DNA of 64,000 bases, taken from assembly GCF_018688375.1 (NCBI RefSeq), contig NZ_CP061318.1, positions 1,674,001-1,738,000 of the forward strand. The letters are read 5' to 3'. Position numbers and translations under genes: made by a program. This DNA comes from Polynucleobacter sp. AP-Ainpum-60-G11. Its GTDB lineage: Bacteria; Pseudomonadota; Gammaproteobacteria; Burkholderiales; Burkholderiaceae. Positions 36,551 through 46,755 of the stretch are shown here, piece by piece (positions within the stretch are counted from its first letter, which is position 1; every line of letters starts with the position of its first letter). The notes beneath the pieces are model-generated. The model was not told the origin of the DNA. It saw only the letters and a list, made by a program, of their open reading frames with translations, and did no database searches.

Positions 36551-37552
36551 ATGACTGACTCTCGCTTAGACACCCTCCGTAACTGGCTAAAAGGCCTTGA
36601 ACCTAGCTGGCAATTAGATCTCGCCACTTTGGCCCCCGCCTCGGCAGATGCCAGCTTTCGGCGGTATTTCCGGATTGAGTCCAAAAACCCGGATTTTCCA
36701 ACTTTGATCGTGATGGATGCCCCACCCCAACATGAGCCCTTAGATGCCTTCATTAAGGTCGATTTATTGCTCGAAAATGCCGGCCTAAACGTTCCGAAAA
36801 TTTTGGAAAAGAATGTGGCTGAAGGCTTTCTTTTACTCAACGATCTTGGCACTAAAACTTACCTTGCAGAACTCAATGCTGAGAGCGCCGATCATCTATA
36901 TAAAGATGCAACCCACGCTTTAGTTCAAATGCAATTAGCAAGTAGGTCGGATGTATTGCCGCACTACGACGAAGCGCTCTTGCAGCGTGAGCTTGATTTA
37001 TTTCCTGAGTGGTATCTAGGGAAACATTTGCATATCGACTTAACTGAACTTCAACATTCTCAATTGAAGCAGGCATTCGAACTCATTATTCAAAACAACC
37101 TTGCACAAGCAAAAGTCTACGTACATCGCGATTACCACTCACGTAATCTGATGGTGACTGAAAAAAATAATCCTGGAGTAATTGATTTTCAAGATGCGGT
37201 GTATGGACCAATCACTTACGACGCCGCTTCACTCTGGCGTGATGCTTACATTGCGTGGCCCGAAGAACGTGTGATTGATTGGGTGATTAAATTTTGGGAG
37301 GAAGGTCGCCAAGCTGGCTTACCTATGCCAACTGATTTTGGTCAGTTCTATCGTGACTTTGAGTGGATGGGTTTACAACGCCACCTGAAAGTCTTAGGAA
37401 TTTTTGCAAGGCTGTTTCATCGCGATGGCAAAGATGGTTATCTCAAAGATATTCCATTGGTACTCGAGTATGCGATTGCCACCGCAAATCGCTATATCGA
37501 ATTGAAGCCCTTGGCACGCATATTAGAGTCGACGCGCCCTACTAAGAAATAA
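36551..37552 (+). CDS. amgK: Cell-wall amino-sugar anomeric kinase AmgK
   Basis: Phosphorylates N-acetylmuramate (and GlcNAc) at C1 for reuse as UDP-MurNAc. Aminoglycoside-phosphotransferase fold: the catalytic loop HRDYHSRN (192-199, Asp194) and metal motif DFQD (212-215) are present. 333 residues from the ATG at 36551; the longer ORF from 36509 would overlap the lptD start and is rejected. The next gene is murU, 12 bases on, which fixes the functional assignment. Confidence 0.93.
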   Translation: MTDSRLDTLRNWLKGLEPSWQLDLATLAPASADASFRRYFRIESKNPDFPTLIVMDAPPQHEPLDAFIKVDLLLENAGLNVPKILEKNVAEGFLLLNDLGTKTYLAELNAESADHLYKDATHALVQMQLASRSDVLPHYDEALLQRELDLFPEWYLGKHLHIDLTELQHSQLKQAFELIIQNNLAQAKVYVHRDYHSRNLMVTEKNNPGVIDFQDAVYGPITYDAASLWRDAYIAWPEERVIDWVIKFWEEGRQAGLPMPTDFGQFYRDFEWMGLQRHLKVLGIFARLFHRDGKDGYLKDIPLVLEYAIATANRYIELKPLARILESTRPTKK

Positions 37553-37564
37553 CAGCAAGTCGTC

Positions 37565-38281
37565 ATGAATAAGCGCAATCTCATTCCTTGCTTTTTACTG
37601 GCCGCCGGTAGAGGCGAGCGCATGCGTCCACTCACTGATGAATTGCCTAAGCCACTCCTAACCATCAAAAACAAATCTTTACTTGCCTGGCATTTAGAAG
37701 CATTAAGAGCGGCAGGCATTAAAGATGTCGTGATTAACCATGCTTGGCTTGGCCACAAGATCGAGGAAGCTTTAGGGAATGGTAGTCAATTTAATCTGGG
37801 CATTACCTACTCCCCAGAAACTAGGGCCCTAGAAACAGCAGGTGGGATTCGCAAGGCACTGCCTTTACTCAACCCCAGCGATTACTTCCTGGTCATCAAC
37901 GGGGATGTTTTTAGCCCAAATCTACCGATTGAGCAGCTTTTGGGACAAGTCTCCAGTTTGCGAAGCATGCCAAATCAGCCCTTGGCACATCTTTTGATGG
38001 TACCCAACCCGGTTCAGCACCCTGAGGGGGACTTTTATCTGAAGGACTCCAAAGTGACTAATGATCGGCTGGATGGGGCTGAAAAACTCACTTTTTCCGG
38101 TATTGGGCTATATCACCGAGACCTCTTTAAAGATGTAGAGTTGGATGTACCTGCTAAGCTAGCCCCGCTCCTGAGAAAGGCTATGACTGAAAATAAAGTG
38201 TCCGGTGAAAAATATACCGGTCCGTGGCACGATGTAGGTACGCCCCAACGATTACAAGAGCTCAACGCAGCGCATGAATAA
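37565..38281 (+). CDS. murU: N-acetylmuramate-1-phosphate uridylyltransferase MurU
   Basis: Nucleotidyltransferase that makes UDP-MurNAc from MurNAc-1-P, bypassing MurA/MurB (fosfomycin-insensitive recycling). 238 residues with the signature LAAGRGERMRPLTDELPKPL, the acceptor segment ETAGGIRKALPLL and VINGDVFS with the metal Asp. Pairs with amgK; overlaps pepP by 8 bases. Confidence 0.92.
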   Translation: MNKRNLIPCFLLAAGRGERMRPLTDELPKPLLTIKNKSLLAWHLEALRAAGIKDVVINHAWLGHKIEEALGNGSQFNLGITYSPETRALETAGGIRKALPLLNPSDYFLVINGDVFSPNLPIEQLLGQVSSLRSMPNQPLAHLLMVPNPVQHPEGDFYLKDSKVTNDRLDGAEKLTFSGIGLYHRDLFKDVELDVPAKLAPLLRKAMTENKVSGEKYTGPWHDVGTPQRLQELNAAHE

Positions 38282-39644
38282 ATCCGCCATTTACCAACAA
38301 CGTCGAGTTGAACTTGCAAAACTAATCTGCGCCAAAACTGGCGGAGGCATTGCCATCATTAATACGGCACCAGAGACTTCCCGTAATCGAGATAGCGAAT
38401 TTCCTTATCGTCACGATAGTGATTTTTTCTACCTTACCGGCTTTGATGAGCCGGGTGCAACACTCGTATTAAAGACTTCTGGATCAGCATCGCAAGCTCA
38501 ACTGGAGTCCCATCTTTTTTGCAGGCCCAAAGATGCTGAGCGTGAGATTTGGGATGGTATTCGTTTAGGGCCAGATGTAGCACCTTCAATTTTGGGTGTG
38601 GAATATGCGCATAGCAATCATGACTTAGATTACAAGCTGAGTGAATTATTGGCGGATCAAGATGCTGTCTATATTCGCCTCTCAGAGAGTGCCGAGACGG
38701 ATCGTCGCTTACGTCATTGGATGAAGCAAGTGCGGGCTCAGGCCCGTGCTGGTGTTAATCCACCATCAGAGTTTCATGATGTAGAGAGCTTGATTCATGA
38801 AATGCGTCTCTTTAAAGATGTGCATGAAATTGACATCATGCGTCGTGCTGCCCAAATTTCTGCGCGCGCCCACATTCGCGCAATGCAAGCCTGCAAACCT
38901 GGTATGCGTGAATATCATCTCGAAGCCGAACTTCTTCATGAGTTCCGCTACAGCGGTGCACAAAGCGTTGCGTACAACAGCATTGTTGCTGGTGGTGCCA
39001 ACTCCTGCATTCTGCATTACCGCGCTGGCGATACTGAACTGCGTAGTGGCGAACTCTGTTTAATAGATGCAGGCTGCGAACTAGATAGCTATGCTTCCGA
39101 CATTACTCGTACATTCCCAGTGAATGGCAAGTTCACAGGGGCGCAACGCGCGCTCTACGACATCACACTAGCTTCGCAAGAAGCGGCTATTGCAGCAACT
39201 AAGCCTGGCAATACATTTATGCAGCCACATGAAGCTGCACTTAAGGTGCTGACACAAGGATTGCTTGATGAGAAGCTACTCAAGCTATCTGAATTAGGCT
39301 CCTTGGATAACGCAATTGAAACTGGCGCCTATCGCCGCTTCTACATGCACCGTACCTCACACTGGTTAGGCATGGATGTACATGATGTTGGCTCCTATCG
39401 CGAACCTCTGAGCACATCTATAGACTCCTCAGAAAAACCATGGCGCCTTCTTAAGCCCGGCATGGTCCTTACTATTGAACCAGGCTTATACATTCGTCCA
39501 GCAGATGATGTAGATGAACGCTTTTGGAATATCGGCATTCGTATTGAAGATGATGCCGTTGTCAACGACTCTGGTTGTGAATTGATTTCTCGTGACGTGC
39601 CAGTCAAAACCGATGAAATCGAAGCGCTGATGAAGAATAATTAA
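38274..39644 (+). CDS. pepP: Xaa-Pro aminopeptidase P
   Basis: Cytosolic manganese peptidase that removes an N-terminal residue before proline. 456 residues; metal ligands Asp265, Asp276, His363, Glu402 and Glu425 are all in place (LIDAGCELDSYASDITR, HRTSHWLGMD, TIEPGLYI, IRIEDD). N-terminal creatinase-type domain intact. In many proteobacteria pepP is followed by a ubiH-type gene, as here. Confidence 0.96.
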   Translation: MNKSAIYQQRRVELAKLICAKTGGGIAIINTAPETSRNRDSEFPYRHDSDFFYLTGFDEPGATLVLKTSGSASQAQLESHLFCRPKDAEREIWDGIRLGPDVAPSILGVEYAHSNHDLDYKLSELLADQDAVYIRLSESAETDRRLRHWMKQVRAQARAGVNPPSEFHDVESLIHEMRLFKDVHEIDIMRRAAQISARAHIRAMQACKPGMREYHLEAELLHEFRYSGAQSVAYNSIVAGGANSCILHYRAGDTELRSGELCLIDAGCELDSYASDITRTFPVNGKFTGAQRALYDITLASQEAAIAATKPGNTFMQPHEAALKVLTQGLLDEKLLKLSELGSLDNAIETGAYRRFYMHRTSHWLGMDVHDVGSYREPLSTSIDSSEKPWRLLKPGMVLTIEPGLYIRPADDVDERFWNIGIRIEDDAVVNDSGCELISRDVPVKTDEIEALMKNN

Positions 39645-39654
39645 ATTGCCAAGC

Positions 39655-40812
39655 ATGTCAGCAACAAATTTTGATATTGCGATTCAGGGTGGCGGGCCAG
39701 TTGGTTTAGCCTGCGCAGCATGGTGCTTGCAAAAGTTTCCTGAAGCCAAGATTGTGTTGCTCGATCGCAATCCTTTAGAGGATGCTGATTTAGCGGCTGC
39801 TGATAGCAGAGGCATTGCTTTATCGCATGGCAGCAAACTCTTGCTCAACACCATTCATGCATGGCCTACCGAATGCGCCGATATTCATCGAGTGCATGTG
39901 TCACAAGCAGGTCGTTTTGGCCGCGCGCTTATGACTCGCGAAGAATTAAAGCAAGATGCTTTAGGTCACATCATTCGCTATCGTGATATTCACCTGACAT
40001 TGCGCAAAGCCTTAAGGGTCATTCAAACAAAAAGTCCGAATTTTGTTTGGAAGCACATTGATGCGCAAACAGACACATCAAATATTCAAGCCAAATGTGT
40101 AGTTCATGCAGAAGGTGGTTTATTTAAAACTCAGGATTGGGTGGAGTCTGGCCGAGACTATGAGCAATCTGCTTTGGTTGGCTTAGTTGAGGTTGAGAAT
40201 GCAGAGCACTACCAAGCATGGGAGCGATTTACCTCTGAAGGACCTTTGGCAGTGTTGCCAAGTCACTATGGTCCCAATATCCTAAATCTGGTTTGGTGTG
40301 GAACCCCAAGTTCTTCACAAGCACGTCTTGCTTTAAGTGATGCTGAATTTCTGAAAAGCCTTCAAGCCGAGTTTGGTTCGCGTATTGGTCAGTTCCTCAA
40401 AATCCAAGATCGCCGTCTCTATGAGTTGGGGCTTAATTACCGCAAGGAAATTACTCAGGGAAATGAAGTTTGGATCGGCAATGCTGCTCAGACTTTGCAT
40501 CCCGTTGCAGGACAGGGTCTAAACCTTGGATTGAGGGATGCCTATCTCTTGGCCGAAAAACTGAGTGCCTTATTCTCCAAACCTGAAGATCAAAAAACTC
40601 CTCTAGCCATTGAAATGATCCTGAAGGACTACGCCCAAAGTCGCAAGGCCGATCGTTCTGCCACCATTGGCCTAACCGACTTCATGGCCAGAATCTTCAC
40701 GTCTAATCTACTGCCAATTGTGATCGGTCGTGGATTGGCTTTATCGGCCCTCCAATGGGTCCCATCAGTCAAAACAGCCTTAGCTCGCCAGATGATGTTT
40801 GGCAGGCGCTAA
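39655..40812 (+). CDS. UbiH/UbiF-family FAD-dependent hydroxylase
   Basis: Flavin monooxygenase of ubiquinone ring hydroxylation. GGGPVGLACA dinucleotide-binding loop at the N-terminus, and the family signature GNAAQTLHPVAGQGLNLGLRD near residue 275. About 385 residues from the ATG at 39655; a TTG at 39646 is possible. Which ring position it hydroxylates (UbiH, UbiI, UbiF or a broad UbiM/UbiL type) cannot be settled from one gene. It follows pepP directly. Confidence 0.88.
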   Translation: MSATNFDIAIQGGGPVGLACAAWCLQKFPEAKIVLLDRNPLEDADLAAADSRGIALSHGSKLLLNTIHAWPTECADIHRVHVSQAGRFGRALMTREELKQDALGHIIRYRDIHLTLRKALRVIQTKSPNFVWKHIDAQTDTSNIQAKCVVHAEGGLFKTQDWVESGRDYEQSALVGLVEVENAEHYQAWERFTSEGPLAVLPSHYGPNILNLVWCGTPSSSQARLALSDAEFLKSLQAEFGSRIGQFLKIQDRRLYELGLNYRKEITQGNEVWIGNAAQTLHPVAGQGLNLGLRDAYLLAEKLSALFSKPEDQKTPLAIEMILKDYAQSRKADRSATIGLTDFMARIFTSNLLPIVIGRGLALSALQWVPSVKTALARQMMFGRR

Positions 40813-40850
40813 GGGGCTTTAATAGCCCTCAAAAGACAAGCATTCCTCGT

Positions 40851-40891
40851 TTGATCTAAATCACGGAATCTGCCTATTTTTTAGGCAGATT
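40851..40891 (+). promoter_or_regulatory. FNR-like box and 10-bp hairpin before dusB-fis
   Basis: TTGATCTAAATCAC (40851-40864) matches the FNR/ANR consensus TTGAT-N4-ATCAA except for the last base. It is followed by a perfect 10-bp inverted repeat AATCTGCCTA / TAGGCAGATT (40867-40891) with a T5 loop. A possible -10 TAAAGT lies at 40907. The 150-base gap is the only likely site for dusB-fis control. Function is inference. Confidence 0.4.
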
Positions 40892-40962
40892 TGGGCTGAC
40901 TTGTGCTAAAGTGACACCCTTTCCCCAGCCCTTAAAGCCATCGAGAAACCAGCCCTAAACAG

Positions 40963-41979
40963 ATGAAGATTGGCCCACACCTGCTCGCAAATAGATTATT
41001 TGTTGCCCCAATGGCTGGGGTAACAGATCGCCCATTTCGTCAGCTTTGCAAAAAGCTTGGTGCTGGGTATGCCGTATCTGAAATGATCGCCTCAAATGCA
41101 TTACTTTGGAAGAGTGAGAAAACCCAGCGTCGTGCTAATCACCAAGGTGAATTTAAGCCAATCGCAGTGCAAATCGCAGGGGCTGATCCGCAGATGATGG
41201 CTGCCGCAGCCAAACTTAATGTCGATCATGGCGCCCAGATCATTGATATCAATATGGGTTGCCCAGCCAAAAAGGTTTGTAATGTTGCAGCTGGCTCTGC
41301 ACTATTAAGAGACGAGCCTTTGGTACAACAAATTTTGGAAGCCGTAGTTCAGGCCGTAGGTGTAGGGCCTGATGCAGTTCCTGTGACCTTAAAGATTCGG
41401 ACAGGCTGGGATCGCGAACATAAAAATGCGATTGATATTGCACGTCTCGCTGAAAAATCTGGCATCTCCATGTTGACGGTTCACGGCCGTACGAGAGCAG
41501 ACCTGTATCACGGTGAAGCAGAATATGAAACCATTACCGCAGTAAAGAATAGCGTTGCCATTCCGGTGGTTGCGAATGGTGATATCACTACTCCAAAAAA
41601 AGCAGGATTTGTTTTAAAAGCAACTGGCGCCGATGCCATCATGATTGGTCGCGCTGCTCAAGGGCGCCCTTGGATCTTTCGTGAAATCAATCATTTTCTG
41701 GAAACGGGCGGCAAATTACCAACACCGCAGATTAATGAGATTCAGGAAATCATGAATGCCCATCTGATTGATCACTACGAGTTCTATGGTGAATATGTTG
41801 GCTTGCGCACAGCGCGCAAGCATATCGGTTGGTATTGCAAAGGCTTACGTGACTCCCATGCCTTCCGCCAAAGAATGAATACCGCCGATGATTGCAAAAC
41901 CCAATTACAGATGGTGAATGATTTTTTCAATGAAATGAAATCCCACTCTGATCGTTTGTTATTTTTAGAAGCAGCCTAA
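40963..41979 (+). CDS. dusB: tRNA dihydrouridine synthase DusB
   Basis: FMN-dependent reduction of tRNA U17. 338 residues. Seen: APMAGVTDRPFRQLCKKLGAG, the catalytic Cys100 in INMGCPAKKV, and ANGDITTPKKA. The dusB-fis order is the classic operon in gammaproteobacteria and is kept here. Confidence 0.97.
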   Translation: MKIGPHLLANRLFVAPMAGVTDRPFRQLCKKLGAGYAVSEMIASNALLWKSEKTQRRANHQGEFKPIAVQIAGADPQMMAAAAKLNVDHGAQIIDINMGCPAKKVCNVAAGSALLRDEPLVQQILEAVVQAVGVGPDAVPVTLKIRTGWDREHKNAIDIARLAEKSGISMLTVHGRTRADLYHGEAEYETITAVKNSVAIPVVANGDITTPKKAGFVLKATGADAIMIGRAAQGRPWIFREINHFLETGGKLPTPQINEIQEIMNAHLIDHYEFYGEYVGLRTARKHIGWYCKGLRDSHAFRQRMNTADDCKTQLQMVNDFFNEMKSHSDRLLFLEAA

Positions 41980-42007
41980 ATTTAGTTTTTAGTTATTTAA
42001 TTTATCC

Positions 42008-42247
42008 ATGACCAATAAGCACCCCATCACTGAATGTATTGAGACCCAACTCCAACGTTATTTGGATGACCTCAAAGGAACACCTCCATCTGACTTGTAT
42101 CAAATGGTTCTCGCAGTAGTTGAAAAGCCGATGCTTGAATTAGTCATGCAGCATGCGAAACAGAATCAATCATTGGCGGCTCAGTATCTTGGCATCAACC
42201 GCAACACACTACATAAGAAGTTGGTTGAACACCAGCTTTTGAAATAA
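42008..42247 (+). CDS. fis: Fis family DNA-binding protein
   Basis: Nucleoid protein that bends DNA and activates rRNA promoters. 79 residues, shorter than E. coli Fis (98) at the N-terminus but with the complete C-terminal helix-turn-helix (AAQYLGINRNTLHKKLVEHQL). It follows dusB by 28 bases, so co-transcription is expected. Confidence 0.93.
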   Translation: MTNKHPITECIETQLQRYLDDLKGTPPSDLYQMVLAVVEKPMLELVMQHAKQNQSLAAQYLGINRNTLHKKLVEHQLLK

Positions 42248-42295
42248 GCCAGACCCTATTTGCAAATTCTTTATTAATTAATCCTTCTGAAAAAT

Positions 42296-43876
42296 ATGAT
42301 CCGTACAGCCCTTCTCTCTGTTTCCGATAAAAATGGCATTGTGCCGTTCGCTAAATCTCTTCATGAGCAAGGCGTTAAGCTGATCTCTACTGGCGGAACT
42401 GCAAAACTCTTAGCTGAAAATAATTTGCCAGTAGTGGAAGTATCTTCACTTACGAAGTTTCCAGAGATGTTGGATGGTCGCGTAAAGACCTTACACCCCA
42501 TGGTGCATGGTGGCTTACTGGCTCGTCGAGATTTTCCTGAGCATATGGCAGCTTTGAAAGAGCATGGTATCGATACGATCGATATGCTCGTGATTAACCT
42601 CTATCCGTTTAATGAAACAGTTGCTAAAGCGGATTGCTCATTTGAAGATGCGGTTGAGAACATTGATATAGGTGGCCCTGCGATGTTGCGTGCCGCCGCC
42701 AAGAATCACCAAGATGTGACTGTACTGATCTCCCCAGAAGACTACGCACCCGTACTTGAAGAAATGAAAGCTAATAAGAACGTGGTTTCTTATAAGACTA
42801 ATTTGGGCCTGGCTAAAAAGGTATTTGCCCATACCGCCCAATATGATGGCGCAATTGCGAATTATCTATCTGCCTTAGGTGATGATCTCGATCACCAGAA
42901 GCGTTCTGCTTATCCAGAAACGCTGCACCTTGCTTTTGAAAAAGTACAAGAAATGCGCTACGGTGAGAACCCACACCAATCAGCAGCCTTCTACAAAGAT
43001 ATCTATCCAGTTGATGGCGCACTGGCCAACTACAAACAATTACAAGGCAAAGAACTCTCCTACAACAACATCGCTGATGCTGACTCTGCCTGGGAGTGCG
43101 TCAAGAGCTTCACCGGCAATGCTGGTGGCGCTGCAGCTTGCGTCATCATCAAGCACGCCAATCCTTGCGGCGTAGCCGTTGGTGCCAATGCACTTGAGGC
43201 CTATGAAAAAGCCTTTAAAACAGATCCTAGTTCAGCCTTTGGCGGAATCATTGCCTTCAACGTCCCATGTGATGGTGCAGCAGCTGAGGCGATTTCTAAG
43301 CAGTTTGTAGAAGTATTAATTGCACCTAGTTTTAGCGATGAAGCAAAGGCTATCTTTGCTGCCAAACAAAATGTACGTCTCTTAGAAATTCCTTTGGGCA
43401 CTGCATTTAACGCATTTGATTTCAAACGTGTAGGTGGTGGCTTGCTAGTTCAATCCCCTGATGCCAAGAACGTTCTTGAGAATGAAATGCGTGTTGTGAG
43501 CAAGCGTCTCCCAACCCCAAGCGAAATGCACGACATGATGTTTGCATGGCGTGTTGCGAAGTTCGTCAAATCCAATGCAATTGTGTATTGCGCTAACGGC
43601 ATGACTCTCGGTATTGGAGCCGGCCAAATGAGCCGCGTAGACTCTGCGCGCATGGCCAGCATTAAAGCCGAGAATGCTGGACTCAGCCTCAAAGGCTCTG
43701 CAGTGGCAAGTGATGCCTTCTTCCCATTCCGCGATGGTTTAGATGTCGTTGTAAATGGTGGTGCAAGCTGCGCTATCCAGCCTGGTGGCAGCATGCGTGA
43801 TGATGAAATTATTGCTGCGGCCAATGAGCATGGCATTGCCATGATCTTTACTGGCACACGTCACTTCCGTCACTAA
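42296..43876 (+). CDS. purH: Bifunctional AICAR formyltransferase / IMP cyclohydrolase
   Basis: Last two steps of purine synthesis. 526 residues: N-terminal MGS-like IMP cyclohydrolase ([27 protein letters not shown]) and C-terminal AICAR transformylase ([29 protein letters not shown]). Normal length. It is followed 6 bases later by ruvC, so purH and ruvCAB are likely one transcript here. Confidence 0.98.
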   Translation: MIRTALLSVSDKNGIVPFAKSLHEQGVKLISTGGTAKLLAENNLPVVEVSSLTKFPEMLDGRVKTLHPMVHGGLLARRDFPEHMAALKEHGIDTIDMLVINLYPFNETVAKADCSFEDAVENIDIGGPAMLRAAAKNHQDVTVLISPEDYAPVLEEMKANKNVVSYKTNLGLAKKVFAHTAQYDGAIANYLSALGDDLDHQKRSAYPETLHLAFEKVQEMRYGENPHQSAAFYKDIYPVDGALANYKQLQGKELSYNNIADADSAWECVKSFTGNAGGAAACVIIKHANPCGVAVGANALEAYEKAFKTDPSSAFGGIIAFNVPCDGAAAEAISKQFVEVLIAPSFSDEAKAIFAAKQNVRLLEIPLGTAFNAFDFKRVGGGLLVQSPDAKNVLENEMRVVSKRLPTPSEMHDMMFAWRVAKFVKSNAIVYCANGMTLGIGAGQMSRVDSARMASIKAENAGLSLKGSAVASDAFFPFRDGLDVVVNGGASCAIQPGGSMRDDEIIAAANEHGIAMIFTGTRHFRH

Positions 43877-43882
43877 TCACCT

Positions 43883-44404
43883 ATGCGCTGGATAGGAATC
43901 GACCCTGGTCTACGCACAACGGGTTTCGGCGTCATTGATGTGGATGGCCAAAAACTGAGCTACGTAGCCTCTGGGACGATTGAAAGTGGTGATCCAGACC
44001 AAGGCCTTCCTGTGAGATTGGGAATCTTGTACGCGGGTATTAAAGAAGTGCTGGAGACTTACCACCCAGAACAAGCAGCTATCGAAGAAGTATTTCTGAA
44101 CGTCAATCCCCGCTCCACTCTAATGCTAGGTCAGGCACGAGGCGCAGTGATTGCAGCTTTAGTATCCGACAAGCTCCCTGTTGCAGAGTTCAGCGCACTC
44201 AGAGTGAAGCAGTCCATCGTGGGAACTGGTAGAGCTACTAAACCTCAAGTTCAAGAAATGGTGAAGCGTTTACTGCGTCTAAGTCGCGCCCCTGGAACGG
44301 ATGCGGCCGATGCTCTGGGAGTGGCGATTTGCGCTGCGCATCATGCCCAAATTCCGAGAGCAATTACTGCTGCTCTTGCACCCAAAAAGACTAGCAAGAA
44401 ATAA
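43883..44404 (+). CDS. ruvC: Holliday junction resolvase RuvC
   Basis: Homodimeric endonuclease that cuts Holliday junctions. 173 residues. Catalytic Asp7 in [12 protein letters not shown], Glu in AIEEVFLN, and the late [17 protein letters not shown]. First of the ruvCAB set. No LexA box was seen between purH and ruvC. Confidence 0.98.
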   Translation: MRWIGIDPGLRTTGFGVIDVDGQKLSYVASGTIESGDPDQGLPVRLGILYAGIKEVLETYHPEQAAIEEVFLNVNPRSTLMLGQARGAVIAALVSDKLPVAEFSALRVKQSIVGTGRATKPQVQEMVKRLLRLSRAPGTDAADALGVAICAAHHAQIPRAITAALAPKKTSKK

Positions 44405-44430
44405 CAATACAAACAGGTTAAGATCTTTAC

Positions 44431-45015
44431 ATGATTGGTCGCATACAAGGCATTCTCGTTTCAGTTCACCCACCCCGTCTCTTGGTAGATTGCCAAGGTA
44501 TTGGATATGAGGTTGATGTCCCCATGAGCACCTTGTATCAATTGCCTCAAGCAGGTCAGAAGATAACGCTGCTGACACATTTTCAAGTTCGGGAAGATGC
44601 GCAGCAACTCTTTGGCTTTGCTACTGAAACTGAGCGTGAAGCATTTAGACAACTCATCAAGATAAGTGGTGTCGGCTCACGCACTGCTCTTGCCGTACTT
44701 TCAGGCATGAGCGTCAATGAATTAGCCCAAACAATTGCCATGCAAGAAGCAGGGCGTCTGACTCAAGTGCCGGGGATTGGTAAGAAAACTGCTGAGCGTC
44801 TTTGCCTCGAGCTTAAAGGAAAATTAGCCCCCGATCTAGGAATTATGGGAGACAAACCCCAAGTGATTGAGGCAAGTAGCGAAGTATTGCAAGCTCTCTT
44901 GGCGCTGGGCTATTCAGAAAAAGAAGCGCATCTTGCCCTCAAACAAATACCGCCTGACACTACAGTTTCAGATGGCATCCGCATGGGCCTCAAATACCTC
45001 TCGAAGTCTTCATAA
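44431..45015 (+). CDS. ruvA: Holliday junction branch-migration protein RuvA
   Basis: Tetrameric junction-binding partner of RuvB. 194 residues: OB-fold start [12 protein letters not shown], helix-hairpin-helix motifs ([33 protein letters not shown]), acidic linker, and C-terminal RuvB-binding domain ([12 protein letters not shown]). Confidence 0.98.
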   Translation: MIGRIQGILVSVHPPRLLVDCQGIGYEVDVPMSTLYQLPQAGQKITLLTHFQVREDAQQLFGFATETEREAFRQLIKISGVGSRTALAVLSGMSVNELAQTIAMQEAGRLTQVPGIGKKTAERLCLELKGKLAPDLGIMGDKPQVIEASSEVLQALLALGYSEKEAHLALKQIPPDTTVSDGIRMGLKYLSKSS

Positions 45016-45046
45016 CTAGTTACGAAAACACCACTACACTTGCAGT

Positions 45047-46114
45047 ATGGCAATCCACACCGAAGACCTGAGCTCTATTCCCGAAGATTTACCGGAAGAC
45101 AATGACCGCATCGTTAGTGGTGCAGCAGGTAATTCTGAAGCCGTCTTTGAGAGAGCATTGCGCCCAAAACAGCTGGATGAGTATGTTGGCCAAACTAAAG
45201 CACGTGCCCAACTAGAAATCTTTATTACTGCAACTCGAGCTCGTCAAGAAGCTCTAGATCACGTTCTCTTGTTTGGTCCTCCTGGACTTGGTAAAACTAC
45301 CCTAGCCCACATCATTGCCAGAGAGCTTGGTGTGAACTTGCGCCAAACTAGCGGCCCCGTTCTCGATAGACCTGGTGACCTCGCTGCTTTACTGACTAAT
45401 TTAGAAGCAAACGATGTGCTCTTCATTGATGAGATTCATCGCCTCTCTCCGGTAGTTGAAGAGATCCTGTACCCAGCACTAGAAGACTACAGCCTAGACA
45501 TCATGATTGGTGAGGGCCCTGCAGCACGCAGCGTCAAAATTGATCTCAAGCCATTCACACTCATTGGTGCAACTACACGTGCCGGTATGCTCACCAATCC
45601 ACTGCGTGATCGCTTCGGCATTGTGGCAAGACTCGAGTTCTACACTACTGAAGAGCTCACCAAAATCATTACGCGCTCTGCAAGCCTACTCAAAGCTGAT
45701 ATTGACCCAGAGGGATCAATTGAGATTGCGAAGCGCGCCAGAGGCACTCCACGTATCGCTAATCGCCTATTACGTCGCGTACGTGACTATGCTGAAGTTA
45801 AAGGTACCGGAACTATTACTAAAGCCATGGCCGATGCAGCATTGAAGATGCTCGATGTCGATCCAAGCGGGTTTGATGTGATGGATCGTAAATTACTAGA
45901 AGCCATTTTGCATAAGTTTGATGGTGGCCCAGTAGGCATTGATAACTTAGCGGCAGCGATTGGTGAGGAGCGTGACACCATTGAGGATGTCCTAGAGCCC
46001 TACCTGATACAACAGGGCTACTTGCAGAGAACCTCTAGAGGAAGAGTGGCAACGCGTCAAGCCTACGAGCACTTTGGGTTAACACCACCCAACGATAATG
46101 GCCAGATTTCTTGA
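45047..46114 (+). CDS. ruvB: Holliday junction helicase RuvB
   Basis: Hexameric AAA+ motor for branch migration. 355 residues: Walker A GPPGLGKT (77-84), Walker B FIDE (126-129), sensor GATTRAG and a C-terminal winged helix ([17 protein letters not shown]). Last gene of the purH-ruvCAB run. Confidence 0.98.
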   Translation: MAIHTEDLSSIPEDLPEDNDRIVSGAAGNSEAVFERALRPKQLDEYVGQTKARAQLEIFITATRARQEALDHVLLFGPPGLGKTTLAHIIARELGVNLRQTSGPVLDRPGDLAALLTNLEANDVLFIDEIHRLSPVVEEILYPALEDYSLDIMIGEGPAARSVKIDLKPFTLIGATTRAGMLTNPLRDRFGIVARLEFYTTEELTKIITRSASLLKADIDPEGSIEIAKRARGTPRIANRLLRRVRDYAEVKGTGTITKAMADAALKMLDVDPSGFDVMDRKLLEAILHKFDGGPVGIDNLAAAIGEERDTIEDVLEPYLIQQGYLQRTSRGRVATRQAYEHFGLTPPNDNGQIS

Positions 46115-46148
46115 AACAACTCAGATAAGCTGAGAATAGTCACCAACC

Positions 46149-46688
46149 CTAGTTTGGCCTGTTGGGGTAACTTTTACCAGTTAAATTACTGTAGGCTGCT
46201 CCAACCAAAACCAGGATTGCAGAATCTATCAATATCGGAAATATTGCATATCGATAATTCATTACATTGCCGAGCACCACAATTAAAGCAATTGCGGCTG
46301 CCGGGGGATGCAAGCAACGCAAAATAAACATTCCCAAAATAGATAGACTGGCTGCAAATGACATTGCAATGAGTGGATCACCTACAAAATGAATTACTGA
46401 AATACCGACTAAAGCAGATAAGGTATTGCCTGCAATGACCGCCCAAGGTTGGGCCATAGGACTCTGTGGGAGCACAAAAACTAATAAAGCACTGGCGCCC
46501 AAAGAAGCCATAAGCCATTCATTAACTCCACTTAGATCCCCAAGATACCTTGAGATAAAGAGCACGAGTAAAAGACCTGCAAATACTCCGAATACTGATC
46601 GGAAGCGCTCTAGCCAAGAAACGTATGGCTGATCTCCGCCGAAATAAAAAGCGTATTTTTTTAAAAGATGGTTAAGCGTATGTCTCAT
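46149..46688 (-). CDS. HPP family membrane protein
   Basis: 179 residues with about four membrane segments and the name-giving motif HPPAAA near the middle, plus LGASALLVFVLPQSPMAQPWAVIAGN. Some members are chloroplast nitrite transporters; the bacterial role is not settled. No CBS domain is fused. It is alone between ruvB (convergent) and tyrS (67 bases upstream on the same strand). Confidence 0.88.
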   Translation of the reverse strand: MRHTLNHLLKKYAFYFGGDQPYVSWLERFRSVFGVFAGLLLVLFISRYLGDLSGVNEWLMASLGASALLVFVLPQSPMAQPWAVIAGNTLSALVGISVIHFVGDPLIAMSFAASLSILGMFILRCLHPPAAAIALIVVLGNVMNYRYAIFPILIDSAILVLVGAAYSNLTGKSYPNRPN

Positions 46689-46755
46689 CGTGATTCATAT
46701 TTTTCTCACAAGCAACATAGTGATGTATCGAACGGTGCAGTTAATTTCCTTACCG

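Noticed and set aside
43450..43857. Long minus-strand open frame opposite purH
   Set aside because: It is a shadow of the conserved purH reading frame, with no family resemblance or ribosome site.
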